From: Candidatus Galacturonatibacter soehngenii
GTDB lineage: Bacteria; Bacillota; Clostridia; Lachnospirales; Lachnospiraceae
NCBI RefSeq assembly: GCF_008830185.1
Contig: NZ_WAGX01000005.1
Span: 868,001-932,000, forward strand
Length of the DNA: 64,000 bases
Reading direction: 5' to 3'
Positions within the stretch are counted from its first letter, which is position 1. The number at the start of each line of letters is the position of its first letter. Below the pieces are notes generated by a model. That model did not search any database. It had not been told where the DNA came from and saw only the letters and a list, made by a program, of their open reading frames with translations. The translations under genes and the position numbers were made by a program. Shown piece by piece: positions 16,746-26,205 of the stretch.

Positions 16746-17909
16746 TTAGCCTACTCTTTTCCACATATAACTTGTAATATATGGCTGTAAATTACTAAAG
16801 GCTTGACCATTTCCACTTGCACTGGTATTACCAGAAACGGTCATATTATTAAATGATAATGATGTTGTTGCTGATGCACCATGTGTATGATTGCCGTTCC
16901 ATTCAGTATTACCGCTAACCGTATGCGTATGAGAGGCATCTAAGTATGAAATATCATTTAATGTTGATAATTCTGTTCCACCACCATATCTGCCATGCTC
17001 TGCACTTGGTCCACAACTAAATACACCACTGGCTACCAAACCACCTTTTGATTCAGTTATCATATTTCCCAATTTTCCAGTAATATTTGCTCTATCTGCA
17101 GTTAATGCACCGGCTAAATGATAATGATTTCCGCCCGCTGCAATACTTACGCTTGTGCTTGCAGTTGCGCTCGGCTTTCCTGTCCAACTAAAATTATGAA
17201 CATGTGAAGGCATATGTTTTGTTTCTAATGTAGTAGTCTCACTTCCACCAAATTTTTCCGCCTCATTGAAGCTTTGTCTGGTTCCATCGACTCCTATTAA
17301 TGTTCTTCCTGCCGCAAATCGTTCCCAAAGTCCCCCTAAAAATTCAGCAGGCGATACATCGTTGACGCTGATATAAACAGATCCAATCGGATAAATTTTA
17401 TCAATCAATGTTCCCATATTAACACTGGCTACTCCATTTGTTACCTGTAACCCTTTTCCAATCTTGATATGTCCTAGTGTTGTTTCAGAGGCTACTTTTT
17501 CTTCATGCTCTATAATCTTATCGTTTAACTGTACTCCCATTGCTGCTGATAATGAAGTACTTGAATCACTTGTAGTTAAATCATTTGCAATTTTAACATT
17601 AGCTACATCATCTTTCATTTGAATTCCTGTTCCAATTCGAATATGCCCAAGGGTTGTCTCTGATGCAACCTTATCTACATGTTCTATTACTTCACTAATT
17701 GATTTTTTTATCTTTCCCCACATAGTAGTATTAGTATCTGTACTATTGATTTGTGAAAGTTCTTCTGGTATCTCAATCTCCGCAATTTTGGTGGCATTTA
17801 CATGAATGTCTGTGTCTCTTAAATGCTCATCTAAAATATCCACATTATTTTGAATCGGTTCAATGTCCTGACATTCTGGTCTCATTAATCCACTTTCGGT
17901 TATTTGCAT
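16746..17909 (-). CDS. Orphan phage tail-fibre / collar-like protein
   Basis: A 387-residue protein built like a phage receptor-binding fibre tip. Residues about 75-105 and 136-166 are an internal duplication sharing KVASETTLGHI and a following IGxG. From about residue 172 comes the baseplate/collar module YPIGSVYISVND, GGLWERFAAGRTLIG, EKFGGSETTTL and MPSHVHNF, then histidine-rich and Ser/Thr/Gly-rich strands, ending PYITSYMWKRVG. AGGAGG precedes the ATG. No other phage gene is near, so it is either a prophage relic or a captured adhesin. It is full-length in appearance. Confidence 0.8.
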   Translation of the reverse strand: MQITESGLMRPECQDIEPIQNNVDILDEHLRDTDIHVNATKIAEIEIPEELSQINSTDTNTTMWGKIKKSISEVIEHVDKVASETTLGHIRIGTGIQMKDDVANVKIANDLTTSDSSTSLSAAMGVQLNDKIIEHEEKVASETTLGHIKIGKGLQVTNGVASVNMGTLIDKIYPIGSVYISVNDVSPAEFLGGLWERFAAGRTLIGVDGTRQSFNEAEKFGGSETTTLETKHMPSHVHNFSWTGKPSATASTSVSIAAGGNHYHLAGALTADRANITGKLGNMITESKGGLVASGVFSCGPSAEHGRYGGGTELSTLNDISYLDASHTHTVSGNTEWNGNHTHGASATTSLSFNNMTVSGNTSASGNGQAFSNLQPYITSYMWKRVG

Positions 17910-18267
17910 ATTTTCATCCTCCTATAAAATGACAAGTTTTTAGTAGTACAAATAACATTTTATACGCTGTTTAGTCAGCTAATTAATTTGTAAATTGAGT
18001 ATATCACTATCTTTAGTATCAAAGTGTATCATCACATACTATGAAGCGATATTTTTTTCATATGTTTTTATTCTTCCTTAACTTTGTTGGTATTTCAACA
18101 GCTATGCTTTATTACAATCTCGTCCCCTGCAGACTACGTTGCAACTACTTTCCAAATGGTGTGCATTCAAAAGTGAACCTTTTTATACAATAAAAAAGAG
18201 CCTACAACATACGTATAAGCCCTTTTACGATACATAATAAACCGATAAGCTTAAAATATTCTCTACA
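17910..18267. other. Intergenic region with minus-strand terminator
   Basis: No gene seen. At 18198-18222 the minus strand has GGGCTTA pairing (with G-T pairs) to TAGGCTC followed by TTTTTT, an intrinsic terminator for the deacetylase gene. The remainder is AT-rich and should hold the promoter of the tail-fibre-like gene. Confidence 0.55.
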
Positions 18268-19089
18268 TTACTTTACACACTGTCTTCCCTCATGGTTCAT
18301 ATAAAAATTGTCTTTTAAAATTAACTGCGATATTGGAACTAATTCAAAACCTTTATCCTGTAAGCCAGTTATCATTGAGTCCAGTGCATCGGCTGTATAT
18401 TTTGCTCCGTTATGACATAAAATGATAGATCCATTGCCTAGGTTCTTGTGATTTACAACACGATTTACGATATCGGTAGCACCGTAATCTTTCCAATCGA
18501 GACTATCAACATCCCACTGAATCGGATAATACTTTATTTCATAGGTTGCCTTTACTAAATTATTATTATAGTCTCCGTAGGGCGGTCGAAACAAAAACAT
18601 GTCTATACCTGTCAATTGTTTTACTAAATCATGTGGCTTTTGAATCTCTTCAATACATTCTGCTTTACTTAACTGCGACATTTGCTTGTGGTTTTGACTA
18701 TGATTTCCTAAATCATGCCCTGCTGCCGCAATTTTTTTAACATCTTCAGGATAGGACTCTATCCACCCTCCTGTCATAAAAAATGTAACTTTTACATTAT
18801 ACTTTGCCAAGGTATCCAAAATTCTTTGTGTATCCTCATTTCCCCATGCCGCATCAAAACTCAATGCAATTTGTGGTTTATCTGTCTGAACACAGTAGAT
18901 TGGAAGTTCTTTTTTACTTACATTTCCACCTGTGGTAACAGAAATTATCCTTGGTGTGCTAAGAATTCCGGCAGCAAATAATAAAAGTAAAGCTCCAGCA
19001 ATGACTCCTTTTCTATTTACTCTTTCTTTTATATGTATTTTTGCATTTTGTAATATCGTTTTGTAAACTTCCTTCATATCAAACTCCAT
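18268..19089 (-). CDS. Polysaccharide deacetylase (PdaB-like, NodB domain)
   Basis: A 273-residue carbohydrate esterase family 4 enzyme that removes acetyl groups from N-acetylglucosamine-type polymers outside the membrane. One membrane anchor (about residues 29-50) precedes the NodB domain: SFDAAWGN (metal/catalytic Asp), HSQNH (metal histidines), RPPYGDYN, WDVDSLDW and LCHNG. The FDAAWGNEDT form is typical of the sporulation-associated PdaB-like group of clostridia, so a role in spore or cell-wall glycan is inferred. It is monocistronic, with a terminator downstream. Confidence 0.88.
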   Translation of the reverse strand: MEFDMKEVYKTILQNAKIHIKERVNRKGVIAGALLLLFAAGILSTPRIISVTTGGNVSKKELPIYCVQTDKPQIALSFDAAWGNEDTQRILDTLAKYNVKVTFFMTGGWIESYPEDVKKIAAAGHDLGNHSQNHKQMSQLSKAECIEEIQKPHDLVKQLTGIDMFLFRPPYGDYNNNLVKATYEIKYYPIQWDVDSLDWKDYGATDIVNRVVNHKNLGNGSIILCHNGAKYTADALDSMITGLQDKGFELVPISQLILKDNFYMNHEGRQCVK

Positions 19090-19208
19090 AAATGTCCTCT
19101 TAATCTCATTATATGTTACTGGTATTTTATATATAACATTGCAAATGAGAACGAAACATCAATTTATTTGATTTTAGCTCTTTTGAAGTATATTAAATCT
19201 TGACATAA

Positions 19209-19247
19209 AAATAAATGGTTCCTCTCATGTTTAAAAACCATTTATTT
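19209..19247 (-). terminator. Intrinsic terminator of the MATE gene
   Basis: AAATAAATGGTT pairs with AACCATTTATTT; the minus-strand product is followed by a T-rich run. It lies 36 bp after the MATE stop codon. Confidence 0.65.
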
Positions 19248-19282
19248 AATAAATTTATCGTCTAACGAAAATACTAATATAT

Positions 19283-20662
19283 TTATTCTGCAACAATGTT
19301 TTCTAGCCAAACACCCTTTTTTATCAAAATATATCCAATTAAGCATTTAATAATATCCATCGACTGGCATATCAAGTAGACAAATATAATATGAATTCCA
19401 GTATATCTACTAAAAAAATAAGCCGTTGGAATGCTAATTAACCAAACAAAAACACTGTCAAATAAGAATGTTATAATTGTCTTTCCTCCTGAACGAAGTG
19501 TAAAATAGCTAGCGTGCGTAAAGGCGTTGATTGGCATGCACAGTGCAGATACCAATATAAAGCTCTTTGCCAAATATTTTACATCATTGCTTGTATTATA
19601 AATGGCTGGAAATAAAGGTGCAACCACCGCCATAACAATTCCTATAAAAATACAACTCACTACTGAAAAGAATATCAGCTTAGTAGCACTATCTTTTGCT
19701 TCTTCCATCTTATTAGCTCCTAATAACTGCCCTATTACAACTGCAACAGATCCTCCCAGAGCGATAAATACAATGTTAAACATATTAGATATTGTAGTTG
19801 AAATATTCATACCGGCAACAACATCCAGACCTCGTACGGAATAGCATTGCATTGTGATTGCCATTCCACTTGCCCATAAGGCTTCGTTTATCATTAATGG
19901 TGCCCCCTTGATTAATATCTGTTTAATTAAATGTCTTGGAATCAAGAAACTTTTATATGCACCTATAATAAATTGATTCTCATTCGCATGTATATGTATC
20001 CATATCACAATAATACCACATTCAATAAACTTAGCAATAACGGTTGCTATCGCAGCACCTTGCACTCCTAATGCTGGTAGACCTAATTTTCCAAAAATAA
20101 GAATATAATTTAATACTGCATTTACGATTACTGCAATAATACCAGCAACCATAGGCATTACAGTCTTCCCCATTTCTCTAACAGTGTTAGAATAGGCTTG
20201 TGATATAGCAAAAGGTACAAGGCTAATCAGCATGACTGCCAAATATTCCTTTGCATGATATAATGCTACTGCAATATCTCCTTTGGTATTTCCCTCATGC
20301 AAGTATAGTGAAATTAATTCATTTTGAAACTGATAAAGAACCATAATACCAATCCCACTTAGTGCAATACAGGTGATTATCTTAAAGCGAAAAGAATTTC
20401 TCATTCCTTCATAATCACCTTTTCCGTAAAATTGTGTTCCAAATATACTTGCCCCAGAAACAATGCCAAAAATGCAAAGGTTAAATACAAAAATCAATTG
20501 ATTTACAATTGCAACACCTGACATCTGTTCGGTACCTACTTGTCCAATCATTATATTGTCAAGTAGATTTACAAAATTAGTAATTCCATTTTGTATCATA
20601 ACTGGTATTGCTACCATTAAAACCATCTTATAAAATTGTCGACTACCAATATACTTCTTCAT
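19283..20662 (-). CDS. MATE-family multidrug/cation exporter
   Basis: A 459-residue polytopic protein with about 12 hydrophobic segments in two related halves, as in MATE exporters that extrude drugs or metabolites using Na+ or H+. N-terminal MVAIPVMIQNGITNFVNLLDNIMIGQVG and the mid-protein KGAPLMINEALWASG are the repeated half-starts; GASIFGTQFYG and VVIGQLLGAN are also family patterns. GGAGG lies 4 nt before the ATG. A palindromic repeat sits in its leader and a terminator follows. Substrate unknown. Confidence 0.9.
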   Translation of the reverse strand: MKKYIGSRQFYKMVLMVAIPVMIQNGITNFVNLLDNIMIGQVGTEQMSGVAIVNQLIFVFNLCIFGIVSGASIFGTQFYGKGDYEGMRNSFRFKIITCIALSGIGIMVLYQFQNELISLYLHEGNTKGDIAVALYHAKEYLAVMLISLVPFAISQAYSNTVREMGKTVMPMVAGIIAVIVNAVLNYILIFGKLGLPALGVQGAAIATVIAKFIECGIIVIWIHIHANENQFIIGAYKSFLIPRHLIKQILIKGAPLMINEALWASGMAITMQCYSVRGLDVVAGMNISTTISNMFNIVFIALGGSVAVVIGQLLGANKMEEAKDSATKLIFFSVVSCIFIGIVMAVVAPLFPAIYNTSNDVKYLAKSFILVSALCMPINAFTHASYFTLRSGGKTIITFLFDSVFVWLISIPTAYFFSRYTGIHIIFVYLICQSMDIIKCLIGYILIKKGVWLENIVAE

Positions 20663-20681
20663 ATTTCCTCCAAATGTTTTA

Positions 20682-20743
20682 TAACTTATCGGGTAAAAAC
20701 AAATGTCTGCTTTGCAGCCGCTTGTTTTTCTTCCGATAAGTTA
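20682..20743. repeat. Single copy of the TAACYTATCGGG palindromic repeat
   Basis: AACTTATCGG (from 20683) pairs with CCGATAAGTT; inside, AAAACAAA/TTGTTTTT and CTGCTTTGCAG are conserved. The copy at 2306-2367 has AACCTATCGG and CCGATAGGTT, so both stem sides changed together. It lies in the MATE leader, 46 bp from the ISLre2 end, and carries no gene. Confidence 0.75.
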
Positions 20744-20789
20744 CATTATACCTTTTGCTTAGTTTTTTATAAAGTGTTATATTCACTTT

Positions 20790-22453
20790 GATAGTGTAAA
20801 TTTACAGTAGGATTTTAATAGACAGACTTGCCCCTGATGTGTTTCCGATTTTTTGACTGTCCTTATTTTATTCTATTTTTCTCTTCTTTACAATCCCCAA
20901 ATATGATTCTTTAATGCTGCGATTTTCTTTATCTGTGTATAAGGAATACTATAAACGGGTATATCTGCAAGGTTTCCCAGTCGTTTTCGATTTGCACGTT
21001 CCATCTGAAACATTTGATTACTGTTGTATATTACCTCTTCACAACCCACTGCCTGCGCAAACTCTTGCTTTTGATATCTCACTAATTCCAATATGTCTGC
21101 TTTATTGCTTTTATAAATCCTTAATCTTGACATTTTATCAGCACCAGTTTTGCTCCAGCCCAATGGCCTCGAACTCATCCTATCTGCTAATATATGACTG
21201 ATATGACCTTCCGCGCTGCATTCTACTTCCTTGTTTTTATCTCTTACCCACTGCATGATTCCAGACCAGTTTCCTAGAATATATTCTCTGGCTGCCATGA
21301 CTGTCTTTTGTTTTGAGCCTTTTTCTGTAACATTTAAAATCTTTTCAAAGGTTTTTTCTGCAAGCCATTTCTTTTCTCCATAGATTGCTTTATAGATTTC
21401 TCTTCGTGCATCCTCTACAGAATCTAAAAGATGAGAAGTTGCTCCTATGATATATTTATGCATATGAAAACGATCAAGGACAAACTTTGCTTTATGAATC
21501 AGTTTCTGACCACTTTTAATCCAAGCAGCTCCATCTCCATTAATATAGATTTTTTCCAGATATTCTATATCATACGAGTTTTCGATATATTCATACACTT
21601 CACCCCAAAGCCTTGTGATTTCAGCACTTCCTTCATAGATTCCTCCAAAATGAGCCTTTCCTATTAATTCATTTCGACCATTATCGTTTGTAATACCTTC
21701 ATAAACATAAACAAGCCTTGGCATAATTGTATTACTTCTTGGTTTCTTTATATCTCCTTTTTTATCAAGATACTGCAAGGATACGTGGTCTTCGTCAGCA
21801 TCAATATATAAATATTTCACTTGTTTTTTCTCTTGTAGTGGCTTTATTTTTGGAAATTCAAGGGAATGTATTTTGTTCATAACAGTTTCTTTGCTGACTT
21901 GCGTTTCACTAATGGATACTCTCTCTCCACCTTTTCGATAGCTGCTGTCTACAGCCTCATTGAGCATTTGGGCAACTGCATCTTCTGTTAATCTGGTATG
22001 GGGATCCAGCTGCATCACTTTATCCAATAGATAGGCATACGTTTTCTCCTTGGGATGATAAAACAACGTCTTGTGGTAAGTTACTTCTCCAAGAGAAGTA
22101 ACTAGTGATGTTTGATCTCTTTTCACAATCTGCCAGCCTCGACGAATGTGTTTATTTCTCCTAAGCATTTCATCATAGGATTCCCATTCTTCAGCAATCA
22201 TTGATAGACCAAGATCAACAACACTTTTTGTAACGCCCTGAACCATTTCCGCTATCTTTTTCATATCTGTTGAATAATCTACAAATATATTTTCTAACTT
22301 TTTTACCCCTTCTGACTGAAACTGTTGTATACTTTTAATCATAGAAAGCACCTCTTTCTGAATTAGATTTTTGTTTGGTCACTTAAATCCTAACACAGAA
22401 TCGTGCTTTCTTTTTATATCTATTTCATTTTCCTACAAAAACTTTACACTAGC
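20790..22453 (-). mobile_element. Complete ISLre2-family insertion sequence
   Basis: Ends are defined by imperfect 23-bp inverted repeats: GATAGTGTAAATTTACAG... at 20790-20812 and its counterpart at 22431-22453 (18 of 23 identical). A perfect 9-bp duplication ATTCACTTT flanks them at 20781-20789 and 22454-22462. Length is 1664 bp with one intact transposase gene, so the insertion appears recent. Confidence 0.92.
20888..22342 (-). CDS. ISLre2-family (UPF0236) transposase
   Basis: A 484-residue transposase of the ISLre2/UPF0236 family. The acidic catalytic motifs are visible as YLYIDADEDHV near residue 190, YINGDGAAWIK near 275 and a C-terminal glutamate region (VECSAEGHISHILADRMSSRP); KFVLDRFHMHKYI follows the second. 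I use the ATG at 22342 because GAGGTG lies 6 nt upstream; the GTG three codons earlier overlaps that site. The frame is intact and lies inside well-defined inverted repeats. Confidence 0.93.
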   Translation of the reverse strand: MIKSIQQFQSEGVKKLENIFVDYSTDMKKIAEMVQGVTKSVVDLGLSMIAEEWESYDEMLRRNKHIRRGWQIVKRDQTSLVTSLGEVTYHKTLFYHPKEKTYAYLLDKVMQLDPHTRLTEDAVAQMLNEAVDSSYRKGGERVSISETQVSKETVMNKIHSLEFPKIKPLQEKKQVKYLYIDADEDHVSLQYLDKKGDIKKPRSNTIMPRLVYVYEGITNDNGRNELIGKAHFGGIYEGSAEITRLWGEVYEYIENSYDIEYLEKIYINGDGAAWIKSGQKLIHKAKFVLDRFHMHKYIIGATSHLLDSVEDARREIYKAIYGEKKWLAEKTFEKILNVTEKGSKQKTVMAAREYILGNWSGIMQWVRDKNKEVECSAEGHISHILADRMSSRPLGWSKTGADKMSRLRIYKSNKADILELVRYQKQEFAQAVGCEEVIYNSNQMFQMERANRKRLGNLADIPVYSIPYTQIKKIAALKNHIWGL

Positions 22454-22554
22454 ATTCACTTTTATCTTTTCTTTGAGTAAGTTTTGACTGTATAATTTTA
22501 ACATTTTCTTCTAATACTATGGTTAAAATATATATCAAAAGAAAGGATGCCATC

Positions 22555-23262
22555 ATGGAGATACTACAGGCAATTTTAACTTCGATTCTTTCCATTATCA
22601 CGCTGTTGATTTTAACAAAACTTATGGGGAATCGCGAGATGTCCCAATTAAGTATGTTTGATTATATTAACGGAATCACTATTGGTTCTATTGCAGCAGA
22701 ATTGGCTACTTCGGAATTTACTGATTCTGTTAAGCCATTTGTTGCTATGCTTGTATATGCTGCCGTAAACATATTGCTTGCTATAGTTAATGAAAAATCA
22801 GTAATATTAAGAAGAGTTTTCAATGGAAAAACCTCAATACTATACGATAATGGCGAACTTTTTTCAAAAAACTTGAAAAAGGCTAAAATAGATATTAATG
22901 AATTTCTATCTCAGTGCAGAATCAATGGCTACTTTGATTTATCAAAAATTCAAACCGTTTTATTAGAGTCAAATGGGAAATTTAGTATTCTACCTTTATC
23001 GGATGAACGCCCTGTAATTGGAAAAGACTTAGGAATTGCTCCTACGCAGGATACTTTAGTTGCTAATGTAATTATAGATGGAAAAATAATGAAGCAAAAC
23101 TTAAAACATACTGGAAAAAATGAAAAATGGCTCATTGATCAATTAAAGGCAAAGAATGTAAAGGATATTTCTGATGTTTTTCTAGCTACCTGTGATTTAA
23201 ACAATAAGCTAAGCGTATTTAAAAAGCATCCAAAAGAAATGAAAGCTGATATATTAGATTAA
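22555..23262 (+). CDS. DUF421 (YetF-like) membrane protein
   Basis: A 235-residue protein with an N-terminal membrane part (about residues 1-80, three segments) and a soluble C-terminal domain, as in the DUF421/YetF/YdfR family of Bacilli and Clostridia. Family patterns are LMGNREMSQLSMFDYINGITIGSIAA and the later sequence around FLSQCRINGYFDLSKIQTVLLESNG. Some relatives act in spore membranes; the precise role is unknown. AAAGGA precedes the ATG at 22555. The ISLre2 insertion lies about 100 bp upstream and may affect its promoter. Confidence 0.88.
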   Translation: MEILQAILTSILSIITLLILTKLMGNREMSQLSMFDYINGITIGSIAAELATSEFTDSVKPFVAMLVYAAVNILLAIVNEKSVILRRVFNGKTSILYDNGELFSKNLKKAKIDINEFLSQCRINGYFDLSKIQTVLLESNGKFSILPLSDERPVIGKDLGIAPTQDTLVANVIIDGKIMKQNLKHTGKNEKWLIDQLKAKNVKDISDVFLATCDLNNKLSVFKKHPKEMKADILD

Positions 23263-23278
23263 TGGAAAATGGAAAATA

Positions 23279-23311
23279 AAAAACCAAATGCCATATGACA
23301 TCTGGTTTTTT
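23279..23311. terminator. Bidirectional intrinsic terminator
   Basis: AAAAACCAAATG and CATCTGGTTTTT pair with one mismatch around a CATATG loop, with A- and T-runs outside. It serves the convergent DUF421 and cupin genes. Confidence 0.7.
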
Positions 23312-23317
23312 ATTTAT

Positions 23318-23656
23318 TTAAAAAACAACAATAAGTAACATTTTAAACTTCTCTTTACCAAATACGGAGTGAGGGTGGTTGGCTGGCATTACAATTGATT
23401 GACCTTCTTTTAATACATATTTTGTATCATCAATTGTTATTTCTCCTTCGCCGTCTAAACAAGTAACAAAAGCATCTCCTTTGGATTCATGAGTACTAAT
23501 TTCCTCATTTTTATCAAATGCAAACAAGGTAATACTAACAGCACCATTTTGCACCAAAGTTTTACTTACTACCTGATTATCTAAATAACCCACTTGCTCT
23601 TTTAAATCAACAACTTCAGACTTCACTATATTTTTCATTATATTTTCGATTGCCAT
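23318..23656 (-). CDS. Small cupin-domain protein
   Basis: A 112-residue single cupin barrel. Motif 1 is seen as STHESKGDAFVTCLDGEGEI and motif 2 as GQSIVMPANHPHSVFG, with the metal-binding histidines and glutamate in place. The ATG at 23656 has GGGAG 8 nt upstream; earlier in-frame ATGs overlap this site. The gene follows hcp by about 70 bp on the same strand with no clear terminator, so co-expression with the hybrid cluster protein under nitrosative or redox stress is likely. Substrate unknown. Confidence 0.85.
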   Translation of the reverse strand: MAIENIMKNIVKSEVVDLKEQVGYLDNQVVSKTLVQNGAVSITLFAFDKNEEISTHESKGDAFVTCLDGEGEITIDDTKYVLKEGQSIVMPANHPHSVFGKEKFKMLLIVVF

Positions 23657-23725
23657 ATCCATCTCTCCCTTCCTCATTTTAATATGTTATCACTATCATT
23701 TACGTATTTGATTTTTTCATACTTC

Positions 23726-25363
23726 TTATGCAAGAAGAATCTTTAAATCATTTTCAACGTCTGTAATTCCTGCGATACCAAAGTTCTCTACTAATACATT
23801 TACCACATTTGGTGATAAGAATGCAGGAAGTGTTGGTCCTAAATGAATATTTTTTACACCTAAATGTAGAAGAGATAATAAAACGATAACTGCTTTTTGC
23901 TCATACCATGCAATGTTGTATGCGATTGGTAAATCATTTACGCTTTCTAAACCAAATACTTCTTGTAATTTTAAGGCAATTAAAACTAATGAGTAGGAGT
24001 CATTACACTGACCTGCATCAAGAACTCTTGGAATTCCTCCGATATCACCTAAATTAAGCTTGTTGTATTTATATTTTGCACAACCTGCTGTTAAGATAAC
24101 AGAATCGTTTGGTAATGCCTTTGCAAAGTCAGTATAGTAATTTCTTGATTTTGCTCTTCCATCGCAACCAGCCATAACAACAAATTTCTTGATTGCTCCT
24201 GATTTTACTGCATCCACTACTTTATCAGCTAATGCAAATACTTGGTTGTGTGCAAATCCACCTACAATGCTTCCTGTTTCGATTTCTGTTGGTGGTTGAC
24301 AAGTTTTTGCAAGCGCAATAATTTCTGAGAAATCTTTAACTTCGCCTTCATTTCCTTCAATGTGCTTACATCCTTCCATACCAGCACTTCCTGTTGTGAA
24401 TAAACGATCTTTGTATGAAGCTTTTGGAGGTACGATACAGTTTGTAGTCATTAAGATTGGTCCATTAAAGCTTTCAAACTCTTCTTTTTGTTTCCACCAT
24501 GCATTACCATAGTTACCTACAAAATGATCATATTTCTTAAATGCTGGATAGTAATGTGCTGGAAGCATTTCTGAATGTGTATATACATCTACGCCTGTTC
24601 CCTTAGTCTGCTCTAAAAGCATTTCCATATCACGTAAATCATGTCCTGAAATAAGGATACCAGGGTTTTTACCTACACCAATATTAACGCTAGTGATTTC
24701 TGGGTTACCATAAGAAGAAGTGTTCGCTTCATCTAATAACGCCATACCATCTACACCATATTTTCCTGTTTCAAGTGTTAATGCAATTAATTCATTTACG
24801 CTTAATGAATCGTCTAAAAGTTTTGCTAACGTTTCCTGTACGAAGATATCAACTGCTTCGTTTTCTTTGCTTAATGCATTCGCATGTTTCATGTATGCAC
24901 ATAAGCCTTTTAATCCATAAGTGATTAACTCACGAAGACTTCTAACATCTTCATTTTCAGTAGCTAGAACACCAACCTGTGCTGCCTTTGCTCTCATTCC
25001 TTCAACTGAATAGTCTTCCCAGATTGCTGCATCAGATAAACCACTCTTATCGGAAAGTTTTGCTAATAATTCTTTCTTTATATCTAAAGACTTATTTATT
25101 CTTTCTACAAACACTGCTTCATCAAAGTTTGCATTTGTGATTGTTGTAAATAAGTTCCATGTAATGTAATGATTTGTACTTTTTTCAATTGCTACATTTT
25201 CTTTTCTAAGCTTTGTTGTAACTTCAGCTAACCCCTTTGTAACGTATACCAATAAGTCCTGCATTCCTGCAACTTCAGGAGTTTTACCACAGACACCCAT
25301 TTGAGTACAACCTGTGCATCCTGCTGTTTCCTGACATTGATAACAAAACATCTTATTCTCCAT
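23726..25363 (-). CDS. hcp: Hybrid cluster protein (hydroxylamine reductase)
   Basis: A 545-residue hybrid cluster protein, an Fe-S-O enzyme linked to NO and hydroxylamine detoxification in anaerobes. N-terminal cysteines 7, 10, 19 and 25 (CYQCQ..., CTQMGVC) give the C-x2-C-x8-C-x5-C pattern of the cubane cluster. Hybrid-cluster ligands are visible in [36 protein letters not shown] and [15 protein letters not shown] lies 6 nt before the ATG. A Crp/Fnr regulator gene is directly upstream, and a palindrome covers the promoter. Confidence 0.95.
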   Translation of the reverse strand: MENKMFCYQCQETAGCTGCTQMGVCGKTPEVAGMQDLLVYVTKGLAEVTTKLRKENVAIEKSTNHYITWNLFTTITNANFDEAVFVERINKSLDIKKELLAKLSDKSGLSDAAIWEDYSVEGMRAKAAQVGVLATENEDVRSLRELITYGLKGLCAYMKHANALSKENEAVDIFVQETLAKLLDDSLSVNELIALTLETGKYGVDGMALLDEANTSSYGNPEITSVNIGVGKNPGILISGHDLRDMEMLLEQTKGTGVDVYTHSEMLPAHYYPAFKKYDHFVGNYGNAWWKQKEEFESFNGPILMTTNCIVPPKASYKDRLFTTGSAGMEGCKHIEGNEGEVKDFSEIIALAKTCQPPTEIETGSIVGGFAHNQVFALADKVVDAVKSGAIKKFVVMAGCDGRAKSRNYYTDFAKALPNDSVILTAGCAKYKYNKLNLGDIGGIPRVLDAGQCNDSYSLVLIALKLQEVFGLESVNDLPIAYNIAWYEQKAVIVLLSLLHLGVKNIHLGPTLPAFLSPNVVNVLVENFGIAGITDVENDLKILLA

Positions 25364-25383
25364 ATAATTCTCCTATCTAACAT

Positions 25384-25409
25384 ATTATATTTTCTCGAAG
25401 TTATTCGAG
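25384..25409 (-). promoter_or_regulatory. hcp promoter with palindromic operator
   Basis: A perfect inverted repeat CTCGAA-GTTA-TTCGAG (25394-25409) lies immediately upstream of a TATAAT -10 box (minus strand, 25389-25384). The palindrome covers the -10/-35 spacer and there is no good -35, so the site could be a repressor operator or an unusual activator site. The adjacent Crp/Fnr-family gene is the obvious candidate regulator. Confidence 0.6.
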
Positions 25410-25500
25410 TATTGTTTACTTGTTGATAGCATCATACCATGAGTAATTTGTATTTTCCGTCACATATGTTACAATTCTTTATTTTTTTTATTTTACTTTT

Positions 25501-26184
25501 TTATAAATATTCTTCTAACTGTTCTTGTTGTAATATTGTTATTTTTTTCCCACTAACGGAAATCAATCCTTCCTCTTGCAAAGCACTAAGTTCTCGTGAT
25601 AAGGATTGTCTTGCTACATTTAAATAATCCGCTAAGGCTTCTCTGGTCATAAATAGCTGTATAATATTACTATTCTTCTGTTGATTTAACAGAAATCGAA
25701 CAAGACATTGGCGTAAGTTACCACTGCTTAGGACCTGCAATTTCATATTCATAAAGTAAGCCTTTTGGGCAAAAAGAGTCAATATATTCTGAAATACAAT
25801 GACATGAGAAGGTTCTAGCCTCCCCTCTTTCATATCAAATAAATCAGATGTAAATTCAAGTATTTGTGAATTTTCCTGAACTACCGAATATAAATTATAT
25901 TTATCAACTTGCATATATAAATATACTTCACCAAATATATCACCACTTCTTGTTATCTCTGTAATTAATATTTTTCGCCCTGACATAGTATCCTTACAAA
26001 TAGAGACTTTTCCTTCCATCAGCAAATACAGTTTTGTTGGTTTGTCATTTTCATGAAAAACAATACTTCCCTTTTTATAGAATCTTTTTGAGATGATACT
26101 GGTTTTCACGAAATTCTCAATTTGCTCATCACTCATGTTCTTGCAAAGAACACTGCTTTTTAGTGTAGATACGATTCGATCCAT
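25501..26184 (-). CDS. Crp/Fnr-family transcription regulator (HcpR-like)
   Basis: A 227-residue Crp/Fnr protein: N-terminal cyclic-nucleotide-binding-type barrel (KKGSIVFHENDKPTKLYLLMEGKVSI and SGDIFGEVYLY) and C-terminal winged helix with TREALADYLNVARQSLSREL as recognition helix region. No cysteine set for an Fnr-type 4Fe-4S cluster is seen at the N-terminus; heme or another ligand is possible. GGAGG lies 8 nt before the ATG at 26184. Being next to hcp, it is most likely the NO/redox-responsive HcpR-type regulator of that gene. Confidence 0.88.
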   Translation of the reverse strand: MDRIVSTLKSSVLCKNMSDEQIENFVKTSIISKRFYKKGSIVFHENDKPTKLYLLMEGKVSICKDTMSGRKILITEITRSGDIFGEVYLYMQVDKYNLYSVVQENSQILEFTSDLFDMKEGRLEPSHVIVFQNILTLFAQKAYFMNMKLQVLSSGNLRQCLVRFLLNQQKNSNIIQLFMTREALADYLNVARQSLSRELSALQEEGLISVSGKKITILQQEQLEEYL

Positions 26185-26205
26185 TCTACATTCCTCCTTC
26201 ATTAG

